DNA of 64,000 nt from assembly GCA_023362775.1 (NCBI GenBank), contig JALMGJ010000006.1:11116501-11180500 (forward strand), given 5' to 3'. The notes beneath the pieces were generated by a model. That model was not told the origin of the DNA and made no database searches. It saw only the letters and a list, made by a program, of their open reading frames with translations. The first letter of the stretch is position 1. Each line of letters opens with the position of its first letter. Below, piece by piece: positions 33,500 through 44,574 of the stretch. The DNA comes from Charina bottae (Eukaryota > Chordata > Lepidosauria > Squamata > Charinaidae). The position numbers were made by a program, and so were the translations under genes.

Positions 33500-34468
33500 G
33501 AACCCTGGTAAGACCGAGTGGCTGTGGTTTGATGGCTTAGCTTCTTCCGGGAAATTATCATCTTTGGTTCTTGATGGGGTAGCACTACCCCGTTCGGAAC
33601 CGGTGCGTAATCTGGGGGTTCTTCTAGACTCACGACTCCTGCTTGAAGAGCAGGTGGCAGTTGTGGCTAGGAGGGCTTTTGTACAACTTCGGTTAGTGCA
33701 CCAGTTATGCCCATTCCTGGAGCGCAACACCCTCCGTACAGTCACTCATGCTCTCATCATCTCCCATGTAGATTATTGCAATGCGCTCTACATGGGGCTA
33801 CCCTTGAAGACTATCCGGAAGCTTCAGCTGGTGCAGAATGTGGCCGCGCGGGCAGTTTTGGATGTGCCAAGATCTGCACATGTAACACCGTTGCTCCGCG
33901 AGCTGCATTGGGTGCCGGTTTGCTTCCGGGTACAATTCAAGGTGTTGGTTATCACCTTTAAAGCCCTACATGGCATGGGACCAGAATACCTGAGGGACCA
34001 TCTTATCCCCATGTTATCGACCCGCCCCACCCGGTCATTCAGAGAGGGCCTGCTACGAACCCCATCAATTAGAGAATGCCATCTGATGGGGTCTAGGAGG
34101 TGGGCCTTCTCTGTGACAGCGCCCACTCTATGGAACATCTTGCCCCCAGAGTTGAGGCAGATTTCCTCCCTCCTGACCTTTAGGAAAGAGCTGAAGACCT
34201 GGTTCTGCCGCCTGGCATGGGAAGGAGGAAGGGATAGTTCCTCATGGGGGTGGCTAATCCCCTAATTTTAATGTCCTTCTTTTAATGAATGCCTTCGTCC
34301 ATCTGGATTTTATAATTACTTATTGTATTGTACTATTGTGGTTTTTTATATATTTTTAGATTCTATTTTAACTTATTTATTGTGAACCGCCCAGAGTTCC
34401 CCATGAGGGGAGATGGGCGGTCATATAAATTAAATAAATTAAATAAATAAATAAAAATAAATAAATAA
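33500..34468 (+). mobile_element. L2-clade LINE, 5' truncated, C-terminal ORF still open
   Basis: About 255 codons (33498-34265) remain open, from the thumb region of the reverse transcriptase to the end of ORF2. Recognisable segments are NLGVLLDSRLLLEEQVA, DYCNALYMGLPL, KLQLVQNVAARAV, PLLRELHWVPV and WNILPPELRQ. The 3' UTR ends with the L2-type 'gaaccgcccagagttcccc...gatgggcggtcatataaa' and (AAAT)n. It is the best preserved L2 copy in the window. It sits inside the ATC tract, so its exact duplication cannot be told from the repeat. Confidence 0.9.
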
Positions 34469-35579
34469 ATCATCATCATGGAGTTTACTTCCGAGCATTG
34501 GAGTGAGTGGTGCGCTGAGCTGAGGCTCTAAGCCGAAAGCTCCAAGGCTTTCCGTTTGCGGTGATTAAAAAAAAGAAGAAATCGCCAAAATCACCCTTGA
34601 AGAGAGGGTGAGCAGAAGATTACCCACAGAGGGTCACCAGATTCTCTGCTCTTTTCCGACCCCTGTATTTCCACCACGGGGGAAGGGAGATTGAAGCGGA
34701 GAAAGGTGGCTGGAATCGTCAAGAAGCTCTGCAGAAGCCCTGAAATCTGACCAAGATAAGTAGCACCTCACCCAACCTTTTAGATTCACTTTTTACTTTT
34801 TGAATATTATTTGCCTTATTGATCTAAGATTTACCTCTGGACTTGATTAATAAATGCTGGTGTTTTTTTTCTTTCTTGCCAAGAGACTGTTAAATGGTGG
34901 GAGTGAAAAAGCTATTGACTTTGCCTGGAATGAAATGAGTGACTTTCCCTTTTATTTTTACTTTGATTTGCCTGGATTTTAAGACTTTATGGAATAGTGA
35001 ACTGGTGATTTAACATCCTTTCTTTTATCTTTTTGTGATGCTTGCCAAGAAAGAACTTTTCTTTTCTTCTTTCCCTATTTTCTTTTAAACTTCTGGAATA
35101 TCATTTGGATTATAAGATGCCTTTTAAACTTTTTATGTTTCAACTGGACTTTCTTTTTATTGAAATTTGAGTGTTTAAGGTGTACTCTGGGTGAAAAAAT
35201 AAATTGGATTATTGTAGATTCTTTTTTGCTTTCTAACTTTCTCTTTTTTTATGGTTGAATTGGAGGGATGTAAGCTGGCGTGAGAAATCTTGGAATTGTT
35301 TATTGTTTTTACTATTATTTTGTCTACAGTTCAAAGAAGTTTCTTTCTTCTTTTTTATCTTTTTATCTTTCATTTTTACATTTATATGGACTCATATACC
35401 TAATGGACTACAATCTTGTTATTATGACAACTATTTTTTAAAGGATTGTTTTTACTTTTTGTATTTTTTTACTCCTTCCTTTTTGTAAACAACCATTGCA
35501 ACAATTATTATCTCTCTCCTTTTTTTATTTCTCCCTCTCTCCTCTTACTTTTTTCTTTTACAGGAATATTATCTATATT

Positions 35580-36362
35580 ATGACGAATATGACGTTGAGG
35601 ATGAAGAGAGACAAAGAAAAAGAAAAAGAAACTGGAAGTGCATCTCTTGAACTCTCAATAACTGCAGTATTAATGGAAGCTCCACCATCAGAAGAGAAAA
35701 AAATTCTGGATGCAATTCTGGACGCAATTACTTTATTAAATAAAAAAATGGATGCTTGGGGTCAACAAATCAACAAGCAGATAGAAAATTTGTTTACTTT
35801 AGAAAAAAGGATGGACAAAAAGATGGATTTATTTGGACAACAAGTAGCTAAGAAGATGGAAGAGGCGAAAGAAGAACCAACCCAGGAAATAAAACAAGAA
35901 TTTAAAAAAGAAGTGCAGATAGTTAAGGAAGTGGTTAATACCTTATCAGGGGAATTTAAAGAGATGCAAGGCCAGATGCAGAAATTAGAGACTAACTCAG
36001 AAAGTGTCATTAAAGAAGTTGAATACAACTTAGATATTACTGCTTTAGCAGAAATGATAGAAAAAGAACATACTTTGAGATTGAGTGCATCCCTAGAACA
36101 ATTAAATGAAAAAGCAAGAAAAAGGATTGTTTTTGAATTAGTTAAACTTTTAGAAATGAGAGAACAAGATTTGGATTTGGAAATAGATAAAACTTTCAGA
36201 GCTAATTCATGGTATGCTAGAGAAAAGAAAGTGTTCAAAGGGCAAAAGTTAAGGATAGCCTCTACTTTAAAAGTAAAAACATTTTTAGAGAAATATAAGA
36301 CAGATATGAGGGATGCACCAGGAGAACGCAAGAAGGATTTCATAGATAGAAGTAAGAAATAG
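35580..36362 (+). CDS. L1-type ORF1 protein of the half-L1 element (260 aa)
   Basis: An RNA-binding trimeric chaperone by family. The internal ATG at 35580 is chosen: the in-frame ATG at 35496 would add 28 hydrophobic residues encoded by T-rich leader and does not look like L1 ORF1. From this start, residues 1-20 are basic (KRDKEKEKE) and about 45-160 are a long heptad-like coiled coil (DAILDAITLLNKKMDAWGQQ and following). About 165-245 resemble the RRM/C-terminal domain of L1 ORF1p (LLEMREQDLDLEIDKTFRAN, then SWYAREKK). The usual C-terminal domain is shorter than in L1 and ends at DRSKK. The frame is uninterrupted, while the ORF2 remnant behind it is broken. Confidence 0.75.
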   Translation: MTNMTLRMKRDKEKEKETGSASLELSITAVLMEAPPSEEKKILDAILDAITLLNKKMDAWGQQINKQIENLFTLEKRMDKKMDLFGQQVAKKMEEAKEEPTQEIKQEFKKEVQIVKEVVNTLSGEFKEMQGQMQKLETNSESVIKEVEYNLDITALAEMIEKEHTLRLSASLEQLNEKARKRIVFELVKLLEMREQDLDLEIDKTFRANSWYAREKKVFKGQKLRIASTLKVKTFLEKYKTDMRDAPGERKKDFIDRSKK

Positions 36363-36419
36363 AGACAAATGGCTGACTTAGAAGGACTTCTTAAAAATTG
36401 GGAAAATTAGATTTTACCA

Positions 36420-36544
36420 ATGACACAAGATTGGATGTTAAAATTGATGGATTGGCAGAAAATGATAAATTGACATGTTTATTAAAAGAAAATTCAAATT
36501 ATTATTTTATTAAGGAGTGGAAACTATTGATGGACTATTTGTAA
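36420..36544 (+). pseudogene. Remnant of L1 ORF2 C-terminus
   Basis: TQDWMLKLMDWQK in one frame continues after a shift near 36459 as NDKLTCLLKENSNYYFIKEW and ends KLLMDYL then TAA at 36542-36544. This has the W-x-x-K-L / DKLT / F-x-x-x-W pattern at the end of some vertebrate L1 ORF2 proteins. One frameshift separates the two parts. Confidence 0.6.
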
Positions 36545-36856
36545 CATGCAGAGGGGGCAAAGCTTATATGGGGTACTGTAGACTAAAATATATATAAATT
36601 GATATATTAGACAGGAAAGGTTTTTTGAATGTTATATATAGAGCTAGCATGTATGATAAATCTGTTAAATTACTATGACCAGAGATAAATCGGAAGTTAA
36701 CCAATTTCTATTTCTTATCTTTTTCTTTTTTTTCTTTCTTTTTCTTTACTTTACTGCAGTTTTTTTTCTTCTTTCTTTGATTTGTATTTCTATTTCCTTT
36801 TCATTTCTAACTTTTAACTATGTATATCTAAAACTTTAATAAAATTGATTAAAAAA

Positions 36857-37110
36857 ATCATCATCATCATCAAACTTGTATGCCACCCAACTCTCAAGGA
36901 CTCTGGGCAGCTCGAAAAATTCAAACATTCAAACAAATAATATCAACACAACATAAAAGATAAAAGCTTAATCTATAACTCTTTGAAGTGCTTGGATCAA
37001 GACACCTGACATAATGCCTTTGCCTGCATAAATCTCTACTGCGATCCCTGCTCTGTGGAATAGCCTTCCTCTAGCTTAAAGCACACGTGCAAAGCATATT
37101 TCAATGCTTG
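36857..37110 (-). mobile_element. L2/CR1-type LINE 3' end with (GAT)n tail, minus strand
   Basis: On the minus strand: 'ggaaggctattccacagagc' (end of ORF), 3' UTR, 'gctgcccagagtccttgaga', then a GAT-repeat tail that continues leftward through the interrupted ATC tract. It is the oldest member of the stack. Confidence 0.65.
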
Positions 37111-37873
37111 AAATATTTTAACAATGATCAGTGCTAAAAACATTTTCATTTGATTATCCTTGTGATAACTCAGGAGGGGTCCTACACCAGTACTTATGGA
37201 CAGAGATATATTTTTAATGTTTTGATATTTCACAGTGCTTTAATTTTTTAATTGCTTGATAAGTTTTCTTTCAAATGATATAAAATGCATTTTAATATCG
37301 TATGCTGTCTGGAGACACACAGCAGGACTGAAGGTATAAAAAGGGTTAAAACAACAGACTGTAGGATAAAATAAAGGGAAGTCAAATAGAATGAGATCTA
37401 AGAAAGGCTCAAGATAATTTCCCGTTTCAACAAGGAGGGCATTGGATCGATTTCTACCCCACCCTTGAAGAGTGCTCATGCCCAATTTGAAAGAGGATAT
37501 TATGGGGGAGAGAGAAAGAGAGAGACGGAGAAAGAAAGGTATCCTCAGCATGGGGCAAAACCTGGCACCAGTAACTGCAGGTTGTAGGGATATCTCAAAA
37601 TCACCTTCCACTATTTTGGTGATGGGCTGAATTATACAACATTACCACAGGCTCCTGTTATCTCTGTAAAATTGCCAGATTTAATAAGGAGGGATGGCAT
37701 CCAAACAAAACAGAGCACTATTACATCCTACTAATTTCTACAAGAGAGTTAAACACCACCTTAATTCTCTCCCACTGAATTAAAGTACATGTTACATCTC
37801 CCTATTATATGGGACTACCACGGCTTCCTTTCCGAAGGGTTTCTCTACTCAACAGGCCTATTTAGCTTTAGAC
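37111..37873. other. Intronic sequence, nothing recognised
   Basis: Unique AT-rich DNA with a short purine run near 37505-37540. Confidence 0.4.
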
Positions 37874-37882
37874 ATACTGCAC

Positions 37883-38244
37883 TGTGGTGCTGGAGAAGAC
37901 TCTTCAGAGTCCCTTCGACTGCAAGGAGGTCAAATCAGTCAATCCTAAAGGAAATCAACCCTGACTGCTCATTGGAAGGACAGATGCTGAAGCTGAAGCT
38001 CAAATACTTTGGCCACCTAATGCAAAGAGAGGACTCCCTGGAAAAGACCCTGATGCTGGGAAAGACTGAAGGCAAAAGGAGAAGGGGACGGCAGAGGATG
38101 AGATGGTTAGATAGCATCACCAATGTAACGAACATGAATTTGAGTAAACTCCGGGAGACAGTGGAGGACAGGAAGGCCTGGCGTGCTATGGTCTATAAGG
38201 TCACGAAGAGTCGGACACGACTAAACGACTGAACAACAACAACA
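37883..38244 (+). mobile_element. BovB LINE 3' end, ORF end intact
   Basis: A 362-bp 5'-truncated copy whose frame is open to the natural stop: ELWCWRRLFRV, NQSILKEINPDCSLEGQ, KYFGHLMQRED, RRRGRQRMRWLDSI, and KSRTRLND before the stop at about 38232. It ends in the BovB tail and (CAA)n. A 9-bp duplication, atactgcac, flanks it (37874-37882, 38245-38253). Confidence 0.95.
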
Positions 38245-38611
38245 ATACTGCACCATCAGCTCTGGCAAATGCTGAAGTCATTGGACCTTCAAAGTTTTGG
38301 CTGGACTCGTTCTTGCACAAGGCCAGAGTCAATCAGCTGCTCAAAGTTTTCGGAGTGCATCCATTAAGATCAGATTCTTAACACAAGATTTGAGATTTAC
38401 AGGGGGCAAGATTCAATTCAAATGTCTGATTCAAGATTCCAAGGCAACAAAAATAAAATTAAATGGGAGTTAAGATTTGTTTTCATAAACGATTCAACCC
38501 CAAGCCATCAGTCATGTAGCAAAGAGATGTGCTGAACCCAGGCAGAAAGTGTCCATTTGAAAAATGAAACATTCAAACACTGTTTAAAAAGTAAACTCCT
38601 ACTAAAGACAG

Positions 38612-39161
38612 GAAATCAGAAGACGTCTACTTCTTGGGAGGAGAGCAATGGCAAATCTTGATAAAATAGTTAAGAGCAGAGACATCACACTGACAACAAA
38701 GGTCCGCATAGTTAAAGCAATGGTATTTCCTGTAGTAACCTATGGCTGTGAGAGCTGGACCATAAGGAAGGCTGAGCGAAGGAAGATAGATGCTTTTGAA
38801 CTGTGGTGTTGGAGGAAAATTCTGAGAGTGCCTTGGACTGCAAGAAGATCAAACCAGTCCATACTCCAGGAAATAAAGCCAGACTGCTCACTTGAGGGAA
38901 TGATATTAAAGGCTAAACTGAAGTACTTTGGCCACATAATGAGAAGACAGGATACCCTGGAGAAGAAGCTGATGCTAGGGAAAGTGGAAGGCAAAAGGAA
39001 GAGGGGCCGACCAAGGGCAAGATGGATGGATGATATTCTGGAGGTGACGGACTCAACCGTGGGGGAGCTGGGGATGGTGACGGCCAACAGGAAGCTCTGG
39101 CGTGGGCTGGTCCATGAAGTCACGAAGAGTCGGAAGCGACTGAACGAATAAACAACAACAA
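38612..39161 (+). mobile_element. RTE LINE, second subfamily, 5' truncated
   Basis: About 168 codons open to the stop (38648-39151): NLDKIVKSRDITLTTKVRIV, ELWCWRKILRVPWTARRSNQ, LEGMILKAKLKYFGHIM, RARWMDDILEVTDSTV, KSRKRLNE. It differs consistently from the BovB copies (RKILRV not RRLLRV; HEVTKSRKRLNE not KSRTRLND) and ends 'cggaagcgactgaacgaata' then (CAA)n. An 11-bp duplication, actaaagacag, flanks it (38601-38611, 39162-39172). Other copies: 43979-44562 and 55591-55699. Confidence 0.95.
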
Positions 39162-39492
39162 ACTAAAGACAGATGATTCTACCTTACCTTCGTTTATTAG
39201 CATTGCTTACTGGCAAGGTTAGACCCTTCTAGGAATCTGCCATTTTTTTTAAAGTCTCGGAAGTGAAAATATTACTATTATTTCTATATCAATGGTTCTC
39301 AACCTTTTGTAGCTTATGTTCTACCAATCGCATCAACGAAGAATCTGAGTCCCGAGATAGAAACCAAGTCTACTTTTCCCCAAAATATTTGTTTTACTGA
39401 ATATGCTACATATACCATGCCATGCAAACCTTTAGTTATTGTTGCTGTTCTTTCTCCCTGCCTCCCGACTTTCAATCACTCAAGCTCTAAAA

Positions 39493-39783
39493 CAGGGTTT
39501 CTCAACCAGGGTTCCGCGAGAGGTCACTAGGGGTTCCCTGGGAGATCACAATTTATTTTTAAAATTATTTCAAATTCGGGCAACTTTACATTAAAGAGGT
39601 AAGTTTCATTCTTTATTTTTAGTTTAAAAACACTGTCAATGCATATATACAGGCCTACACATGACACAAATATAATAATTTTGTAACTCCTGGCCTATAT
39701 TTGAGCCTGAATGTGCAAGGGTTCCCTGAGATGTGAAAAATATTTCAAGGGTTCCTCCAGGGTCAAAAGGTTGAGAAAGGCTG
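39493..39783. mobile_element. hAT-type MITE, 300-bp family, inverted copy
   Basis: It begins cagggtttctcaaccagg and ends aggttgagaaaggctg. Flanks ctctaaaa and ctctaaag (39485-39492, 39784-39791) agree at 7 of 8. Opposite orientation to 22569-22872. Confidence 0.9.
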
Positions 39784-39873
39784 CTCTAAAGGGTTTGAAA
39801 ATAAAATCTCTTTTCTCTATTCTGCCAAAATGGAAGATAAGCCAGCCTAGCAATGGGCACAGACATTGTAGAA

Positions 39874-39989
39874 CAGTGTTTCTCAACCTTGGTAACTTTA
39901 AGGTGTGTGGACTTCAACTCCCAGAATTCTTTGCTGGCTGGAGAGTTCTGGGACTTGACGTCCACACTCCTTAAAGTTGAGAAACACTG
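39874..39989. mobile_element. Small palindromic hAT-type MITE
   Basis: It begins cagtgtttctcaacctt and ends aagttgagaaacactg; the whole 116 bp is nearly palindromic ('ggacttcaactcccagaatt' against its complement). Flanks ttgtagaa and ctgtagag agree at 6 of 8. Related to 17767-17851. Confidence 0.88.
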
Positions 39990-40640
39990 CTGTAGAGACT
40001 CCCAAGCCTTCTTTGCTTGTAACCATCTGTACATACCCCTTTTTACAAGCTTCAAGCAGGATGTCCCTCCTTTGGATGCACATGGTAGGGCAAAAAAGAG
40101 GGCCATCCAGTCCATTGCATAGCACAGGCAAGTGAAAGCACGAAAACTGAACACTGAGTTTACAACATATACAGCTCTTGATTTTGATACATACCAGTCA
40201 CTAAAATTCTTTCCTAATGGCTTCTTAGTTTTTCTACAATAACATTCAGTATCAGAAGTTTCTGATGTGCCTATTAATTGTTTCCAGTCCAGCCTGTTAG
40301 AGAAAACACTGAGACTTGGCAACCCACAGAATCCCTGTTCAGTCCCAGATGAATGTTGCAAGCACCCGGATGTTCTGTAGTAGAGGAAAACATTTTCATC
40401 CCATGTCTTCACACATTGATGCTGCTGCTCTGTCACATGCTCTGTCCAACATAGAAAGTATCTTAGTTTGTATATGTGAAGCAACAGAGCCCTCCATAAA
40501 ATGAAGGGTTCAAAATGGGAGGAGAATGGGGCTGTTTATGAAGTCCTGTCCCGCTCTCTCTAGCCAACATGCATCCATGTGGTGTCATTCTAGACCTGAA
40601 TAAAACACCCTGGATCACATACAGAGTTGTACTTGCAATA

Positions 40641-40867
40641 CAGCTAGTCCTCGTTTAGTGACTGCCTTGTTTAGTGACTGTTTGCAGTTACGACGGTGAT
40701 GAAAAAGCAACTTTGCAACCAATCCTCACATTTATGACCTTTGCAGGTTTGTAAAGCAAATGAAAACGGAAGTAAAATCATAAAACCATGATGCTTCACT
40801 TAGTGACCATTTTGCTTAACAACTGAGTTGCTGGTCCCAATTCTGGTTGCTAAACGAGGATGATCTG
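40641..40867. mobile_element. TA-type DNA transposon fragment (pogo/Tigger-like ends)
   Basis: It begins cagctagtcctcgtttagtg and ends ctaaacgaggatgatctg, imperfect inverted repeats preceded by TA. Similar ends occur in the longer element at 52319-52682. No transposase remains. Confidence 0.6.
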
Positions 40868-41710
40868 CACAAGCAAATATGAGTACAAGTCCCTTTCAGA
40901 CTTCTCTCCTGAATGAATGGAAGTTAGAGACAGGAGCCAGTTTTTCCTCTCTCAACTCTCCATGCATTCAGACAAGTGACTGAATGGGGCCAAAGACATC
41001 TCCTCTGGAAGCCAAGACTTCCAGGATAGTTGGCTCTATGTCTCCTATTAGTTGTACATGGATCAACAGTTGAGAATCATTTATGTAAATAATATGCTAC
41101 GAACTAAAGTTATAATCTGTATTACCCCCAATAGTCCAACAAGATGCGCACTATATCAGATCCATTCATGGAAAGAAGATGACTCACCCAGTACAAGATG
41201 AGACATAGACAGACAAGTAGCAGAGAGAAAAAAGAAAGGACTTTTCTTTGCTTGTTTTACAAGTTTTGAAGGTATGAGTGGATGGAATGAAAGGCGGGAT
41301 TGAAATAACTGAAAAATTATAGAAAGAATCGACACAGAGCTCGAAATGAATTATATTAAAGGTCAGACAAGGAAGAGTTAAGGAAGGATCACAAAAGACA
41401 GATTTAAGGAACAGCCAAGTATAAGACAATAAAAAGCAAACCAGATCCAAAAAGAGTAGCAAGGGGAAAGAAAACCAGAGTCTTTCTCTCTCCTTCCAAT
41501 CAAATCTGCCTATATAATTCTAGCAGAAGAGTGAGAGACACAAACAACCTATCAACATTCCTTCAAGCATTCATGGTTTGAAGAAGATTAAATTAATTGG
41601 CCAGCTACTCATGTCAATATTAGAGAATCTAACACAATGGCAATAGAGAGACATGCAATTTTATTTACAAGTATACATAATGATGCCATCATTTTAGAAG
41701 TTAAAGACCT
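40868..41710. other. Intronic sequence, nothing recognised
   Basis: Unique sequence without a delimited repeat or exon. Confidence 0.4.
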
Positions 41711-41885
41711 AAGAATAACCTTGCTGGATCAGGCTAATAAATCACTCTTAGTCCAGCATTTTGTTTCTCACAGTGGCCAACAAGATGTCTCTAGGGTCCT
41801 TGCAAGTGAGACATGGAGACCTACCCCTCTCCCACCATTTCCCCCCTGCAATTGGGACTTGGAAGTATGTTGTCCCTGACCAAGA
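41711..41885 (-). mobile_element. CR1/L3-like LINE fragment
   Basis: 'aaccttgctggatcaggcta' then 'cttagtccagcattttgttt' and 'ctcacagtggccaacaagat' match the family seen at 19840-20235 and 13560-13860. Confidence 0.55.
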
Positions 41886-42772
41886 AGAAACATAGTCTTG
41901 ATTAGATCTGTTCTTCATGAATTTATTTAGTTCAGACTAAATAAATACATTGGCTGTTCCCTGGGTAGGTTCCTGATAGAAGCCATGATGCCATCATCCA
42001 TATCATGGCGTCATCATGCAAATTATATACATTATTTGGTATATGACATTACTTGTTTCCCTGTAGCCTTTTATCCTGATCCAGGTACCAACATGCATGT
42101 TCTTCTATTTCCATGACTTCTGCTCTAGAGTTGAATTGAAATACTTCCACTTCTTGTTCACTACCCTGTCCTCACAGACTGAAAATGGGGCACACCCTTC
42201 ATCTTTGGATGGACTCACCAAAAAATCTTTTAACATTTCAAGTCCTCCCTTCAGTTTGAGCAGTGGTGGCAGGAGAGAGGACTATTCCTTTTTATTATAA
42301 TTTTATTTTTAAGAAGAGATAGTTGGAGGGGGGAACCCCCTGTTCCTCTTCACTCCTTTTTTCCTCTCCTCAGAATCAGGAATTTCTGCTCAGCTATCCC
42401 ACCATACAGCTTAGATCTCAATCCTGCACATAGTCCTGTTTCCCTTTGGGTCCAGCCAGTACTGACATGTTTAATATACCAGGTAACATTTTGGTCCATC
42501 ACTAGCATCCTCTGGATCTTCTTAAAGAACAGACTCCCTTGTACACAGGTGGGGAAGTCCCTTCTTGGGCCCTTACTCTCCTGACCCTTTTGACCTGTTG
42601 ACAGTACACATCCCTTGTTACCAGCTCCAAACACATAAAAAAAGAAACCAAGACAATAGGAACAGCATGGGTTACAACAAACCCTGAACACATCAGAAGG
42701 AATGACAAACCATCACATTGATCTTAACTCTTTTGTTTAAACAACTCTTTGACCTTTCTTTGCTTTCCCATC
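41886..42772. other. Intronic sequence; part of the CRE-like dispersed repeat
   Basis: About 41976-42050 ('agccatgatgccatcatcca...catggcgtcatcatgc') resembles 31700-31850. The rest is unrecognised. Confidence 0.4.
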
Positions 42773-43079
42773 AGAGAGAAGAGAAGAGAAGAGAAGAGAA
42801 GAGGAGAGGAGAGGAGAGGAGAGGAGAGGAGAGGAGAGGAGAGGAGAGGAGAGGAGAGGAGAGGAGAGGAGAGGAGAGGAGAGGAGGGGAAGGGAAGGGA
42901 GGGGAAGGGAGGGGAGGGGAGGGAAGGGAAGGGAAGGGAAGGGAGGAGAGGAGGGGAGGGGAGGGGAGGGGAGGGGAGGGGAGGGGAAGGGGAGGGGAAG
43001 GGGAGGGGAGGGGAGGGGAGGGGAGAGGAGAGGAGAGGAGAGGAGAGGAGAGGAGAGGAGAGGAGAGGAGAGGAGAGGG
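42773..43079. repeat. 307-bp uninterrupted purine tract (GAGGA/GGGGA repeats)
   Basis: Every base on the plus strand from 42773 to 43079 is A or G. Blocks of GAGAA, GAGGA, GGGAA and GGGGA repeats follow each other, then GAGGA returns. Translations in any frame give only Arg/Glu/Gly or Ser/Pro/Leu repeats and are not proteins. Confidence 0.97.
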
Positions 43080-43966
43080 CTAACAATCGAAGGAAGTCTG
43101 GTAGTTCTGAACCATCTGACTACAAGAGACATTAAAAAGCTCCACATCTGCAAAAGGGTTGCTGCTTCTAAGGAATTTGCGCTGCATTAACTAAAGGTTT
43201 AAAACTTAAACATTATCCTACTGATTAGCCTCCTTACTTCTGCTTCTCCTCCTTCAAAAGCAGATCATGCCAAACCCTTCAGACTTTTGATTCCAGCTTC
43301 CAGATGACAGGATCCTAAGTATCACATAGTGGATTACCCTTTCTAACCAGAGAAGAGCACCCCCCACCCCCATGCACACTTATCTTCCTTGTCTTCCAAC
43401 TTGTCTGGCATTACTTAAGTTGAATTATCCATTCCAGCCCATAGACAGAATCTGCCTAGACTATTTATCTCAAGATTCTGCATGTCACCTAACAGATTAT
43501 CCTTTTTAATCCATACATAGAATCTATATAACATGTGTCTTTAATTCATAGATACTGATGAGCTACAGTATCACTGAACAGATTATTTCTCTTAATCCAT
43601 TATTGGCAGTTATAAGAGTGGGTTTTTTTAAAAAAATAATAATTGGAAGACAATCCGTATGGCCTACCTTTAGTTTGAGGCAAACTAAATTCTGTCATAC
43701 ATCAGACACAGTTTGATCTAAGTACCCATTGCTGATGCCTCCCTGAGCCACACTTTCCAAACAGACATCTATTTTAAACTAACAGGGATTTAACAGATGA
43801 AGTTTAGGCAAGTTAAAACCAGAATTTCTGCTTGCATTGTGTTCTTTTAAATCTGGAGTGATGGATGGTGATTTTTGTCCAAGACAAAACTGATTACAGT
43901 TGGATGAGATTGATGGTTAGCATTTCTTGCTAACCAGTACCTACATGAAAAGGTATGGCAGGAGCC
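43080..43966. other. Intronic sequence, nothing recognised
   Basis: Unique AT-rich DNA. Confidence 0.4.
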
Positions 43967-43978
43967 AAACTACACATT

Positions 43979-44562
43979 TTCTTTTGTTGTTTATTTGTTC
44001 AGTTGCTTCCGACTCTTCGTGACTTCATGGACCAGCCCACGCCAGAGCTTCCTGTTGGCCGTCGCCACCCCCAGCTCCCCCAAGGTCGAGTCCGTCACCT
44101 CCAGAATATCATCCATCCATCTTGCCCTTGGTCGGCTCCTCTTCCTTTTGCCTTCCACTTTCCCAAGCATCAGCTTCTTCTCCAGGGTATCCTGTCTTCT
44201 CATTATGTGGCCAAAGTACTTCAGTTTTGCCTTTAATATCATTCCCTCAAGTGAGCAGTCTGGCTTTATTTCCTGGAGTATGGACTGGTTTGATCTTCTT
44301 GCAGTCCAAGGCACTCTCAGAATTTTCCTCCAACACCACAGTTCAAAAGCATCTATCTTCCTTCGCTCAGCCTTCCTTATGGTCCAGTTCTCGCAGCCAT
44401 AGGTTACTACGGGGAATACCATTGCTTTAACTATGTGGACCTTTGTTGTCAGTGTCATATCTCTGCTCTTAACTATTTTATCGAGATTTGCCATTGCTCT
44501 CCTCCCAAGAAGGACACGTCTTCTGATTTCCTGGCTGCAGTCAGCATCTGCAGTAATCTTTG
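43979..44562 (-). mobile_element. RTE LINE, second subfamily, minus strand
   Basis: The minus-strand frame (43991-44494) is open: NLDKIVKSRDMTLTTKVHIV, CENWTIRKAERRKIDAFELW, KYFGHIMRRQDTLEKKL, KSRKQLNK. It is nearly identical to 38612-39161 and slightly longer at its 5' end. A 12-bp duplication, aaactacacatt, flanks it (43967-43978, 44563-44574). It is the only one of the well-preserved LINE copies here in the same orientation as SOX5. Confidence 0.95.
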
Positions 44563-44574
44563 AAACTACACATT

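Larger units (their letters stand above)
34480..36856 (+). mobile_element. Half-L1-like element (ORF1 only)
   Basis: A 2377-bp element flanked by atcatcatcat on both sides. It starts with a GC-rich segment and a long T-rich 5' UTR, encodes an L1-type ORF1 protein (35580-36362), then jumps to a remnant of an L1 ORF2 C-terminus (about 36420-36544) and ends with 'aataaaattgatt' and A7. Endonuclease and reverse-transcriptase coding is absent. This is the layout of mammalian HAL1 'half-L1' elements; I know of no squamate example, but cannot search. It would need enzyme from a full L1 to move. Confidence 0.75.

Noticed and set aside
35762..36343. Minus-strand 193-codon frame opposite the half-L1 ORF1
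   Set aside because: Mirror of an A-rich sense coding strand; the sense protein has coiled coil and L1 features.
38740..39123. Minus-strand open frame opposite the RTE copy
   Set aside because: A shadow of the sense reverse-transcriptase frame; no family resemblance.
42718..43153. Arg/Glu/Gly-rich and Ser/Pro/Leu-rich open frames
   Set aside because: Translations of the pure purine tract; stop codons are rare in these simple repeats.
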